This document shows positions 47,701 through 59,500 of a stretch of 64,000 nt of DNA, one piece after another. Position numbers and translations under genes: made by a program. The notes under the pieces are model-generated. The model did not search any database and had not been told where the DNA came from. It saw nothing but the letters and a program-made list of their open reading frames with translations. The stretch comes from Sesamum alatum (lineage: Eukaryota > Streptophyta > Magnoliopsida > Lamiales > Pedaliaceae), in NCBI GenBank assembly GCA_034509735.1, contig JACGWO010000005.1:21756383-21820382 (forward strand). Reading direction: 5' to 3'. Numbering within the stretch: position 1 is the stretch's first letter; each line of letters begins with the position of its first letter.

Positions 47701-50665
47701 AATATATTTGTAGCAAAAAATGAGTCATCTATCAGCCAATGATAAATGACTAAACGGAAAAGGTGTTTCCAACGATTGTGTTGAGTATTAGGCATGTATC
47801 TGCACGTAAGATTGATTGTTGAAGGTTCTCCAAGCCCTTGATATGGCAAAGATAAAAGTTCATTAGTGTCTAAACTTGTTTAAAGGAGTTTGTCGTTGAG
47901 CAAAGGTACAAAGCTGAGCCCATGGCTCGAAAGAGTGTTCTAAAAGTAGTCCTTGTGCATTTTATGTTGAATAAGATGGCTTCCTAGTCGTATAATCGAA
48001 GAGTTCTCATTAATATTGATTACTAGAGTCAATACGAATATATAAATGCAAAAAATGACTCATCTATCAGTCAATGATAAGGACTGAAAACACAAGGTGT
48101 TTCCTACAATTGTGTTGAATATTAGGCATGTATCCGGATATACGATTGATTATGAAGGTTCTCCAAGACCTCGATATGGTAGAAATAAAAGTGCATTAGT
48201 GACAAAACTTGTTTAAAGGTGTTTGTCGTTGCGCAAAGGTACAAAGGTGAGTCCATGCCTCAAAAGAGTATTCTAGATATAGTTCTAGTGCATTTTTATG
48301 TTAAATAAGATTGAGTCCTAGTCATATGATCGAAGAGTGGCTTTAATATTGAATTTTTTTTAGAGTCAATACGAATATATTTATAGCAAAAAATGAGTCA
48401 TCTATCAGTCAATGATAAGGACTGAAAATTCAAGGTGTTCCTACCATTCGTGTTGGGTATTAGGCATGTATCCGGACGTACAATTGATTATGAAGGTTCT
48501 CCAAGCCCTCGATATGGCAAAGATAAAAGTGCATTAGTGTCTAAACTTGTGTAAAGGAGTTTGTCGTTGCGCAAGGTACAAAGGTGAGTCCATGGCTCAA
48601 AAGAGTATTCTAGATGTAGTTCTAAGTGCATTTTTATGTTAAATAAGATTGAGTCCTAGTCATATGATCGAAGAGTGGCTTTAATATTGATTATTAGAGT
48701 CAATACGAATATATTTTATAGCAAAAAATGAGTCATCTATCAGTCAATGAGAAGGACTGAAAGCACAAGGTGTTTCCTCCGATTTGGTTGAGTATTATGC
48801 GTGAATCTAGACGTACGATTTATTATGAAGGTTCTTCAAGCCCTCGATATGGCAAAGATAAAAGTGCATTAGTGTCCAAACTTGTTTAAAGGAGTTTGTC
48901 GTTGCGCAAAGGTACAAAGCTGAGTCCATGGCTCGAAAGAGTGTTCTAAATGTAAGTCCTAGTGCATTTTACGTTGAATAAGATGGATTCCAAGTCGTAT
49001 AATCGAAAAGTGGCATTAATATTGATTATTAGAGTCAATACGAATATATTTATAGCAAAAAATGAGTCATCTATCAGCCAATGAGAAGGACTAAAAGCAA
49101 AAGGTGTTTCTACGATTGTGTTGAGTATTAGGCCTATATCTCGACGTACGATTTATTATGAAGGTTTCCAAGCCTCGATATGGCAAAGATAAAAGTGCAT
49201 TAATGTCTAACTTGTTTAAAGGAGTTTGTCGTTGCGCAAAGGTACAAAGTGAGTCCATGGCGCAAAAGAGTTCTAGATGTAGTCCTAGTGTATTTTTTAT
49301 GTTGAATAGATTAATGAAGTCCTAGTAATTATAATCGAAGAGTGGATTTAATATTGATTATTAAAGTCAATACAAATATTTTATAGCCAAAATTGAGTTA
49401 TCTATCAGTCATTGATAAAGACTAAACGCACACGGTGATTCCTACAATTGTGTTGAATATTAGGCATGTTATTCGGACGTACGATTGATTATGAAGGTTT
49501 CTCCAAGTCTCGATATGGCAAAGATAAAAGTGCATTAGTGTCTAAACTTGTTTAAAGAAGTTTTTCGATTGCGCAAAGGTACAAAGCTGAGTCCATGGCT
49601 CAAAAGAGTGTTCTAGATGAAGTCCTAGTGCATCTTATGTTGAATATAAATTGGCGTCCTAGTCTTATATTCGAAGACTGGCTTTAATATTGATTATTAG
49701 AGTCAATACGAATATATTTATCGTAAAAAATGAGTCATCTATCATTCAATCATAAGGACTGAAAACACAAGGGTTGCTACGATTTTGTTAGTATTCAGCA
49801 TGTATTCTGGACGTACGATTGATTACGAAGGTTTACCAAGCCTCGGTATTGGCAAAGCAAAAAGAGGAAAAAGTTCTAATTTGTTTAAAGAAGTTTGTCG
49901 TATTGCAAAGGTACAAAGCTAGGTCCATGGCTCAAAAGAGTGTTTTAGATGTAGTCCTAGTGCATTTTAATGTTGAATAACATGGTGTCCTAGTGTCAAT
50001 ACGAATATATTTATCGCGAAAAATGAGTCATCTATTAGTCTATGATAAGTACTGAAAGCACAATGTGTTTCCTACGATAGTGTTGAGTATTAGGCATGTA
50101 TCCGGATGTACGATTGATTATGAAGGTTCTCCAAGCCCTCGATATGACAAAGATAACAGTGCATTATTGTCTTAAACTTGTTTAAAGGAGTTTGTCGTTT
50201 CGAAGGTACAAAGCTGAGGTCCATGGATCAAAAGAATGTTTCTATGATATAGTCCTAGTGCATTTTTATGTTGAATAGATGGAGTCCTATTCATATAATC
50301 TTAAGAGTGGCTTTAATATTGTTATTATAGTCAATACGAATATATTTATAGCAAAAAATGAGTCATCTATCAGTCAATGATAAGGACTGAAAGCAACAAA
50401 GGTGTTTCCTACGATTGTGTTGAGTATAACGCATGTATCTAGACGTACGATTTATTATGAAGGTTCTCCAAGCCCTCGATATGGCAAAGATAAAAGTGCA
50501 TTAGTGTCTAAACTTGTTTAAGGAGTTTTTCGTTAGAGCAAAGGTACAAACTGAGTCCCATGGCTATAAAGTTCTAAATGTAGTCCTAGTGCATTTTATG
50601 TTGAATAAGATGACTTCCTAGACGTATAATCGAAGAGTGGCTTTAATATTGATTATTAGAGTTAA
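44759..50665. repeat. Satellite type B, ~18 monomers up to the gap
   Basis: Head-to-tail ~333-bp monomers. Hybrid 'accaagcc' monomers occur near 46822 and 49830; the latter monomer is shortened, with about 50 bp missing around 49990. Small indels become frequent from about 49100 to the gap at 50666, which may reflect poor consensus at a contig end. No genes. Confidence 0.92.
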
Positions 50666-51165
50666 NNNNNNNNNNNNNNNNNNNNNNNNNNNNNNNNNNN
50701 NNNNNNNNNNNNNNNNNNNNNNNNNNNNNNNNNNNNNNNNNNNNNNNNNNNNNNNNNNNNNNNNNNNNNNNNNNNNNNNNNNNNNNNNNNNNNNNNNNNN
50801 NNNNNNNNNNNNNNNNNNNNNNNNNNNNNNNNNNNNNNNNNNNNNNNNNNNNNNNNNNNNNNNNNNNNNNNNNNNNNNNNNNNNNNNNNNNNNNNNNNNN
50901 NNNNNNNNNNNNNNNNNNNNNNNNNNNNNNNNNNNNNNNNNNNNNNNNNNNNNNNNNNNNNNNNNNNNNNNNNNNNNNNNNNNNNNNNNNNNNNNNNNNN
51001 NNNNNNNNNNNNNNNNNNNNNNNNNNNNNNNNNNNNNNNNNNNNNNNNNNNNNNNNNNNNNNNNNNNNNNNNNNNNNNNNNNNNNNNNNNNNNNNNNNNN
51101 NNNNNNNNNNNNNNNNNNNNNNNNNNNNNNNNNNNNNNNNNNNNNNNNNNNNNNNNNNNNNNNNN
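50666..51165. other. Assembly gap, 500 N
   Basis: A placeholder gap. Satellite lies to the left and CACTA transposon interior to the right, so the left terminal repeat of the transposon and the rest of its second gene must lie in the missing sequence or have been lost. Confidence 0.99.
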
Positions 51166-51238
51166 AAAATATATATATAAATATATATTAACATAGATTG
51201 TTAAAATATTATTTAAAACAAAAATTAATTGTCGTTAC

Positions 51239-51783
51239 CTTCAAACTCTCAAACCAGAATGCTGGTGCTCTGGCGGCACCTTGTGCAAACTGCCCCAACG
51301 GATGGGGATAGTGTCCTCGCACGACCGCGTACATGTGCTCGTGGATCTTCCGATCACGACTGAAATTATAAAATAATTAGTATGATATAAAATTTTAATT
51401 TAAATTACAAAAAAAATTAAAAATATAAATTGTACCTCGCATCGACGAGTGTGATGTACTAGCGCGCAGATGGTGGTGGGAGTGGTGGGGCCGGTGGGGG
51501 TGGTGGTGGTGGGACAGCCCATGGACGGGCCGGATCGACCGCTGGTGTATTAGTGGATGGTCCGGGCTGTTGATCCGGCGCAGCGGTAGACGCACCGGGC
51601 TGCTGATCCGGCGCAAGTGGTGCGGGTGCCTGCTCTGCCGGTGGTGGTGGTGGTGGTGGTGGTGGTCGGAACACTGCTTCCCCATCTTGGGAAGCAACAC
51701 CGGCTGGCAGTATAGCCGGTTCGCCGCGACTGCGGCCACGACCACGTCCACCTCCTCGAGGTGAAAAAACCCCGACCAGACAT
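51239..51783 (-). pseudogene. CACTA second gene, proline-rich N-terminus (two exons seen)
   Basis: The second gene of CACTA elements (Ptta/En-Spm-type, Transposase_24 class) often follows the transposase. Exon 1 (51436-51783) starts MSGRG; after a one-base frameshift near a T-run (about 51763-51768) it encodes Gly/Arg repeats (GRGRGRSRG) and a polyproline tract with 'DQQPG' repeats. An in-frame TAG interrupts it at 51459-51461. The donor GTACAA follows at 51435. Exon 2 (51239-51359), after acceptor TTTCAG, encodes 'HEHMYAVVRGHYPHPLGQFA' in the matching phase and ends at donor GTAACG. The remaining exons fall in the gap. Family assignment is from position and composition, so moderate. Confidence 0.65.
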
Positions 51784-52800
51784 TATCTAAAAAATACATG
51801 TAAGTATCAATTTATTTCAATAATGAAAATTTTCTAATTTATTCTAATATATATATGCAAACTAAATTCTAAAACTGTACATATTTATACTAAATACCAT
51901 AATTTTACTCTAAAAAAATTGCACTAAATCCTTCAAATTATCATATTTTAATTATTGAATTTTTTGAAAAATTCAAATTTTCAGATTTTTAAAAAATAAA
52001 AAATTCCAGATTTTTAAAAAATTTAAAATTCCAGATTTTTAAATATTCAAAATTCCAGATTTTAAAAAAATTCAAATTTCTAGATTTTTAAAAAATTAAA
52101 AATTTCAGATTTTAAAAATTCAAAATTCCAAGATTTTTAAAAATCTCAAAATTCCAGATTTTTAAAAAATTCATATATATTACATAAATTAAAAATTTCA
52201 GAAATTTCATATATCATAGAAAATTACCCAAATTTTTTTAAAATTTACAGAAAATTACATACAATTTTTTAAAAATAGTTTCATATAGAATTTTACATAA
52301 CATTATTTTCCGATTTTTCTAAGAATTTTTCATAACATTATTTTCTAATAATTATATTAAATTTCTAATTATTTTTCTGAATTTTCTAATAATTACAGAA
52401 AATTCACAAATAAAAACAGAAAATTCTACAAATAATTACAGAAAATTCAAAAAAAAAAAAAAACAGAAAATTCACAATGCACAAAAATTGCATACCCCTA
52501 ACATTACATAATTACACAAATTTTCTGAAATTACCAACATTTACATAAATTTCTAAAATTACAACACAAATTACAAAAATTAACCAACATTTAAAGAAAT
52601 TAACAGAAATTACAACATAAATTGTAGAAATTAATAGAAATTCCTAAAATGTACATATCATTACAGAAAATTACCTAAAATCTACAGAAATTACAGAAGT
52701 GATCCTAAAATTTACATAAGCTATAGAAAATAACCAAAAGAATTTACATAAATGGCCTGAAATTACACAAAATTTCTTAAATGGAGTGAAGAACCTGAGT
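51784..52800. other. AT-rich low-complexity stretch upstream of CACTA second gene
   Basis: Dominated by degenerate tandem copies of 'aaattccagatttttaaaaa' (about 51955-52180) and further 'acagaaaatt'-type repeats to about 52700. No coding frame is supported. It probably holds the promoter or first intron of the second CACTA gene, but no clear TATA box stands out. Confidence 0.5.
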
Positions 52801-52984
52801 GGGGTGGTGGCTGGCCGCGAGTGCTGGGTGGGTTGGGTGGCGAGAGTCAGAGAGAGAGGGTGGTGGTGGTGGTGGCGAGAGACAGAGAGAGCGGCGGAGT
52901 GAGAGAGGCGGATGTGAGGCGGCGGCGAACGGAGGCGGATGTGAGGCGACGGCGGCAAAGAACTGAAGGGGCAGAGGGAGAGAT

Positions 52985-52987
<3 letters not shown>

Positions 52988-53026
<39 letters not shown>
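52988..53026. repeat. (GA)n microsatellite
   Basis: An uninterrupted GA run of about 39 bp, with further GA- and GGT-rich sequence at 52840-52990. On - it reads as CT-rich DNA, the kind often found in plant 5' leaders, upstream of the second CACTA gene. Confidence 0.9.
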
Positions 53027-53030
<4 letters not shown>

Positions 53031-53049
53031 AAAGTGAGAAAAATTCAGG

Positions 53050-54535
53050 CCATTGGTTTAATTTATATAACTTTTTGGAACGGTCATATTTTCACTGACC
53101 ATTCCTATTACCCGGTCCAACTCAAAAAAAAACGACGTGGTATTAGCCATACTACGATGTCGTTTTGATGATGTTAACCTCAATAGGAACGGTCACTTAG
53201 TAGTACAGTCATTCCCATAACCGTTCCCAATACCGACCGTTCCTAAATTAAACATTATCGTTCCCATATCAATTCCAAAATACTTAGTACTTGGAATTGT
53301 ACTAATAGGAACGGTCACATAATACAACAAGTCTTCCCAACCCCGTTCCTAACTAAAGAAATGACGTCGTTTTTAGACATGCATTTAGTTACCGTTCCTA
53401 TTTTCATACATTACCGTTCCTATATGTATTGCAATTGTTTTTTTTTTTATCTTCTTAGATAATAAATATAAATTAAGAAAAAACACGTTCTGAACACTTA
53501 TTTTATTAAATAAATGTATACAATTGGATGTTTAATATTATAAAAATCTATAATAATTTCCAAAAAATAGACACATGTTCACAATATGAAGTATATTTGT
53601 AAACATTTTTTTGTTAGTATTTCACAGATGTAACTAGCATCCTATATTATTGTGCTGCACGGCATAATCAGATCGTCAAAATTCCAATCAGACCATTAGA
53701 TATGATATAACACACAAAAGAATACATTATATATCGTTCTGAAATATTTCGGTGTGCAGATCTCAAGTTATCGTATCCGGTCAGCATTCATCATAACAAA
53801 AACAGATGCATCCTTAAATCCGGGTTACTGATTAGAAATCCGACCGTTGGACATCAATTCATATCCATAACCTTATACGTGTTAAAAAATAGTGTCGATC
53901 CGGCTGACGGATATTGAGATATTAGACAAATTGGTTGGAATTGTAATACTAGGAACGGTTACCTAATAGACAACGTGTTCCTAATACCGTTCCTATTATA
54001 AAGGATGATATCATTTTAATGTACTCACGTAGGTACCGTTCCTATTATAATCTGGAACGGTCCTGTTTAAAATTACCGTTCCAATAGTTGAATTTCCCAC
54101 CAATTTTTCATTGGGCGCCAAAAGGAAATATTGGACTACATATTGGAACGGTCTTAGGTTTTCACCTACCGTTCCTAATTCAAATTTTTCTCATTTTTTT
54201 TTAATTAGCCGCCATATTTAGAATATTGTACCTCAAATAGGAACGGTAAGTATAAATTTGGACCATTCCTAATTCAAATTCCCTCAATTTTTTTTTAAAT
54301 TAGCCGCCATATTTGAAATATTGTACCTCAAATAGGAACGGTCCGTATAAATTTTGGCCGTTCCTAATTCAAATTTCCCTCATTTTTTTGAATTAGCCAC
54401 CATATTTGAAATATTGTACCTCAAATAGGAACGGTAAAGTATAAATTTGGACCGTTCCTAATTCAAATTTCCCTCATTTTTTTTAATTAGCCGTCATATT
54501 TTGAAATATTGTACCTCAAATAGGAACGGTCCTGA
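53050..54535. repeat. Internal block of GGAACGGT / ACCGTTCC repeats
   Basis: More than fifteen copies of GGAACGGT or its complement in both orientations, the same motif as in the right subterminal region. From about 54170 to 54535 it becomes a tandem array of four units of about 93 bp ('attagccgccatattt' at about 54205, 54300, 54392 and 54486). A motif-free segment lies at about 53440-53930. The block sits between the transposase 3' end and the second gene. Confidence 0.85.
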
Positions 54536-54609
54536 TAATCAAAATACATCTATCAAATACAATTTTAATAATAACTGTGATAAAAAATTACAGAAATTTT
54601 TTGAAAAAT

Positions 54610-57600
54610 TCAAAAAGTCTCTTCATCGGACTCAGCCTCGTCAAAGCTATCTTCATCTTCATCTTCGGATTCACTGTCTGGCGAGCGCGATGGCCCTGCT
54701 CCATGATCAACGACCAATTGTATTCCATTGGGTCATGCAGTTCAAATGTTTGGTTATCTATTACAACATCTGGATTAGGTACGACTTCATCCATCTGATA
54801 GGCGACCTCGGTCCATCGCGAGTCATCGATAACTCTTCGAGCCTTGATTTTGCAAATAGCTTTCCAGTCGACTTTGTCCTTCTTCATGCTCGGGTAATCC
54901 GCGTAGTATACTTGTACTGCTTGTTGTGCCAGTATGAATGGTTCATTCTTTTGATAGAGCTTTTCGAAGTTGACATCAACGACGTGATAACGAGGGTGTA
55001 TCTTCATGCCTCTGATCGGATCGACCTAATGACAATTAAACAGTACAATGTGCATGTTAGGAATTAGTGGGTCATCTAGCTGAATTATCTCGTCCAAAAT
55101 TCCATAGAAGTCAGAATCCGTGTCTGTATATGATGAGCTTTTGACCAAACACCACAATTCATTGTTGACTTCCCGACATTGTGACGTTCAGTGTGGAAAT
55201 TGAAGCCATTGACGAAGTATGGGTATGTCGTGACTTTTGCTCTTGACCCCCAATAATGCAACTTCAACAAATCCTCGTTTGTGTGATTCAATTCGGGTTT
55301 CACCTGCAATTAATGATATACATAGCAATTGAAATAATTGATTACAAATTCATGAGCATATCGCATTAATTACAACAACTCGATGATACTTACACGAGCC
55401 TTGAACCAATCCTTGAATTGTGTCACCACTAGTTGATCAATTATCGGGTCCTTCGAATTGTGTTGCTCGAACAATTCATTCAGGAATGACCTGTTATAGT
55501 AAAACTGATAGTTATAAATATACATGTAATTGAAATTGAAATGATTCGTACGGGATAATTACGTTTGTATAAGACACTTAGTCGTAGTACGGTACAACTA
55601 CTTCACAATTACACAAGACGTATGTCTCGATAGCATGAAGTTCCTCCCCGCTCAGCCATCTCTTCTTCCAGGCTCCACTTGCTCGGCCTGGGTAATTGAA
55701 AATGGACCGAACAATTCGATCGTCGTTGCTCGTGAGATCATCGTTCCGACCGGGTCTGTTTCGCTTGCACAGAATGTGCGGTTCGAAGTAGTGCAAGGAG
55801 AAAAGTCCGATTTCTTCGATAATATAAGCCTCTACAATTGACGCCTCGACATGTGCTTTGTTTTTCACCTTTTTCTTCAAATCGCGTAGGAATCTATTCG
55901 TACGATAATTTATTAAAATGCAAATAATAAGTATATATTTAATAGTATTAATTATTTAATTACCTTTCAAATGGGTACATCCACCTGTATTGCACGGGGC
56001 CCCCAACGCGCGCCTCATATGAAAGGTGAACAATTAGATGCTCCATTGAGTCGAAAAACGAAGGAGGAAAATTTTTCTCGAGGTTGTACATTATGACGGC
56101 TACACTATTTTCCAATTCTTTTACCTTGGCCACATTTAGTGTTGTTGAGCATAGGATCTGGAATAGAAGGCTGACTTTCGTCAAGGCCCCCCACACGTGC
56201 TCCTTCGTCAGTGTATACACCGCCTTGGGCATCACTTTCGGTCTCCTTTCGTCCACCTCAAGCTCCGGTCGATTACATATGATCTTCAGATCCTTCCGTG
56301 CATTCAGATTGTCCTTCGTTTTTCCCTTGTTGTCCATCACAGTATTAAATATATTATCGAACACATTCTTCTCAATATGCATGACATCAAGATTGTGTCG
56401 TATCAGATGCGCCCCCCAGTATTCAAGCTCCCAGAATATGCTTTTCTTCGTCCACTTATGGTCGACACCGTAGCCTTCTGGTTCACTCAATGGTTGTTCG
56501 ACAGCAACACTAAATGCATCGGCACGGGTTCGGATCTGTTCTCCAGTCAGCCTCGGACGTGCAACCTTCCTCTCCATTCGGTTTTTAGTGAAGGCTTTTT
56601 TGTTCCTGCGATAAGGATGACTCGATGGTAGGAATTGCATGTGGCAGTCAAAATAGCATGCCTTCCGATCGTGCTATAAATATAATGCCCGTGTGTCCTC
56701 CATACAAACTGGACACCCCATAACACTGGCGATACTCCATCCAGACGACATACCATAAGCAGGAAGGTCGTTCACTGTCCACATCAATGCGGCATGCATC
56801 ATGAATGCCTGTTTTGTCGCAGTATCGTGCGTACGTACACCCACATGCCATAAATTCTGCAACTCCTCGATCAAGGGCTCCAAGTAGACATCGATAAGAC
56901 GTTTGGGATTCGATGGGCCAGGGATCACCATCGTTAGGAACATATACTCAGACTCCATGCACATTCCCGGTGGTAGATTGTACGGTGTAAGTATCACGGG
57001 CCAACATGAGTAAGTTTTACCATACTGACCGTGCGGTGCAAACCCATCTGTGCACAACCTAAGTCTAACATTCCTCGGTTCAGCTGCAAAATCAGGATAC
57101 GTCCGGTCAAAAATGCTTCCAAGCCTCTGAATCGGACGGATGACACATGGATCCTTCCTCCGTCTGATGGCTCGCATGCCAAATCATATGCTCTGCTGTG
57201 ACCTACGACGCATACAACCTCTGCAGCCGAGGGGTAACCGGTAGATACCTAAGAATGGCATACGGGGACTTCTTGCGTTTAGGATTTCTATCCCTGATGG
57301 GCTTGTACCTAGCGTCTCCACAGAACTTGTAATATTCCAAATCAATATCGTCCTTCCAATACAACATGCAACCATTTTTGCAAGCATCAATCTCTGAACT
57401 GGTAAATTCAATTCTCTTATCAATTTCTTCGTATTATAATAATCGGCGGGGAAAGTGTGATCGCGGGCCATTACAGTATCAGCCCACTGGCATAACCGAT
57501 CATATGTATGCTCGGAAAAACCCCCTTCGGCCTTGATATTCACCAAAGAGGCAATTAATGCCAACTGAGAGGTGGTGCAGCCATTCCACAAAGGTTGGTC

Positions 57601-58152
57601 CGCAGAATGAACTACATCAAAAAAACGGTCTGACAAGCCAGACACATAATCATAGGGCCCCGAATCGTAATATGAACTAGGACCCACATCAGATGGACAA
57701 TACCGAGTACCATCATCAGTCGGTCCCTCCTGGTTGTACGAAGACCAGAATGATGGCCCGACGGCATCGAATAACATCCTCTGCGCCCAATCCATCTGAG
57801 TCGCATCACCCCAATGCGAACTACCCTTCTCCTAAACGGGTGACGTTTGCTGCTGCTGCAGAGGGGGCACTATCAATGCTTCAAAGTATTCCTGCACCCT
57901 CTCCTCACCATGCGAAGTCCAATTGTAATACTCTGGCATAAACCCTTTCATACACAAATCAAAATTTACCTCGACTGGTGTTTTGAACCGTTTGTTTTTG
58001 CACTTCCGGCAAGGACACTTAATCTTGTCCCCGTCCATATATGCACGCTGAGACTGGGCACATTCTAAAAATATTGTAACACCATCCTCAAACTCCGGCG
58101 TCACACCCAGGACGTCTCGATCATATATCCATTTCCTCAACTGTCTTAACAT
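54610..58152 (-). pseudogene. CACTA transposase (TNP2/TnpD-like), decayed
   Basis: Role: binds element ends and catalyses cut-and-paste transposition. From the ATG at 58150-58152: Transpos_assoc domain ('WIYDRD', CPCRKC, 'GEERVQEYF'; to 57835), Tnp2/Transposase_21 catalytic domain ('LCTDGFAPHGQYG', 'YSCWPVILTPYNLPP', 'MVIPGPSNP'; about 57480-56700), DUF4218 ('LDVMHIEKNVFDN', 'HVWGALTKVS'), then DUF4216 ('GFNFHTERHNVGKST', 'PRYHVVDVNFEKLYQ') and an acidic tail ending at TGA 54610-54612. An intron at 55894-55963 (GTAATT...AATAG) joins in phase; further introns near 55500-55575 and 55310-55395 are likely. Breaks: TAG at 57832, 57203, 56674 and 55026; frameshifts near 57391, at the T-run 57109-57113, near 55150 and near 54690. 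Confidence 0.9.
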
Positions 58153-58399
58153 GATTGGTCCTACGTATAATTCCCAACAACAATTAAATGACGAGAGTAA
58201 ATTATATATATATGCAAAAATAATAGAATTTTGCATATTTACCTGAGCAAAACACCTATCAATATCAATGCAAAATTCGCGCTCGGTAATTGATATGTTC
58301 GATTTTCCGTATAACGAATCAAGGGGGGAGTTACAAATACAAAATGAGCTGTAGAGTAAGTATAAGAACAATGACAAAGAAGGGGGACATATATATAGA

Positions 58400-59048
58400 A
58401 AACATTGAAACGGTCATTAGAATATTATTTGGAACACAAAACTAGCCGTTGAAATATAGTCGTTGTTCCAACTTTAGGAACGGTCTCAGGAGAGGTAGAA
58501 GGAACGGTAAAGTTACCGTTGTAATATAGCCGTTAGCGCATATTGGGAACGGTATGAGGCACAACAAAAACGGACCGTTCCTACTTGGAGTACATTTTGG
58601 ACCGGTACGTGTAACACAATTTCACTTACTATATACACGTAATTTGGAACGGTAATTGCATCACATTTTTTCCCCATCGCGTTAAAAGGCTTCTTGTAGG
58701 ACTACATATTGGAATGGTCAGCCAACCGGTCCAAATTGACACGATCTTTGGAACACATACAGTAACGATCAGTGTTCCCGGTCGGCCTGCCATTCCAAAT
58801 CTCACACATGTGTTCCAAATTGAAGTCCAAAATATATCAGGTCTCCTTTAAAAACGGTTATAGGTGTATAATTTGCTCGCCATTTTTGGCACTCTAATAG
58901 AAACGGTCCTACCGTTCCTATTAATTTCTATTACAATTAGCACAACTGTGATGTCATCAACGGTTTACCGTTCCATAACAGTTCCTACAACCGTTCCTAC
59001 GGGAAACGGTAACTGGAACGGTCATACCTTACCGTTCTTATTTCCGCA
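58400..59048. repeat. CACTA right subterminal repeats
   Basis: A dense cluster of GGAACGGT / ACCGTTCC motifs, direct and inverted, between the transposase 5' end and the terminal repeat. In this superfamily such motifs are binding sites for the element-encoded DNA-binding protein. The transposase promoter must also lie here, but I do not see an unambiguous TATA box. Confidence 0.85.
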
Positions 59049-59061
59049 TTTTTTTGTAGTG
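59049..59061 (-). repeat. CACTA terminal inverted repeat (right end)
   Basis: Reads CACTACAAAAAAA on -, followed inward by TGCGG. This 13-bp end is the canonical CACTA terminus. Its partner should be on + at the left end, inside the gap at 50666-51165 or beyond. Confidence 0.92.
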
Positions 59062-59500
59062 ATTATTTAGTGAAATAATTTTACAATTTAATATTACCCA
59101 CTTGAAATACATATATTATCTTTATTTAAAGAGTACTTAATAAATTTTAGAATAATATTCTTCATTTATGAAATACTTTGTATTATCAAGCACGCTGTAG
59201 ATATTAACCATGTCGACAAGAGCACAATTTTACGAAAATTGGACAAAGTATTTCCTTGAAAAGATAATGTATACGTCGCTCTTCAGAAACATAAACAGTA
59301 ACAACCAATTTGGCTTTCTTATTTGTAAGAGTTGCAAAAGCAGTCATACAAAATAACAAATTCAACAATACAGAAATACACAGTAGAACTATACATTTGC
59401 TTCTTTCAATGTTGAAATCACTCAAGAAAACCAGAAGGAATTGATTCAACTATAATCATGAATCAGGGAATATCAAATTAATCGCTCCAATATGAAGCAA
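59062..59500. other. AMSH 3' flank / likely 3' UTR
   Basis: AT-rich sequence between the CACTA terminus and the AMSH stop codon. No coding frame is supported; the 81-codon - frame at 59204-59449 has no recognisable motif. The transposon end lies 440 bp from the stop, so it may sit in or just beyond the 3' UTR. Confidence 0.45.

Larger units (their letters stand above)
51166..59061 (-). mobile_element. CACTA (En/Spm) DNA transposon, left end missing
   Basis: A class II element read on -. The right terminus at 59049-59061 reads CACTACAAAAAAA on -, the defining CACTA terminal repeat, followed outside by 'att' as a possible 3-bp target duplication. Inside are subterminal GGAACGGT repeats (58400-59050), a TNP2-type transposase gene, a second repeat-rich block, and a second proline-rich gene entering the gap. 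Several stops and frameshifts mean it is not autonomous as written. The other terminus cannot be seen. Confidence 0.9.

Noticed and set aside
17092..50665. Long regular repeat array considered as CRISPR or other repeat-spacer system
   Set aside because: Whole ~333-bp monomers are homologous with no unique spacers, in a plant genome; ordinary satellite DNA.
51570..51799. His-rich and Trp-rich frames over the proline-rich region (both strands)
   Set aside because: Shadow frames of the GGT/CCA repeat; the - frame with Gly/Arg then polyproline is the one that joins the next exon in phase.
52671..52958. 95-codon - frame and 115-codon + frame around the GA/GGT-rich tract
   Set aside because: Low-complexity composition, no motif; more likely leader sequence of the second CACTA gene.
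56084..56631. + strand frames of 129 and 144 codons opposite the CACTA transposase
   Set aside because: Antisense shadows of the DUF4218 region.
59204..59449. 81-codon hydrophobic - frame downstream of AMSH
   Set aside because: No family resemblance, AT-rich and in the probable 3' UTR/flank.
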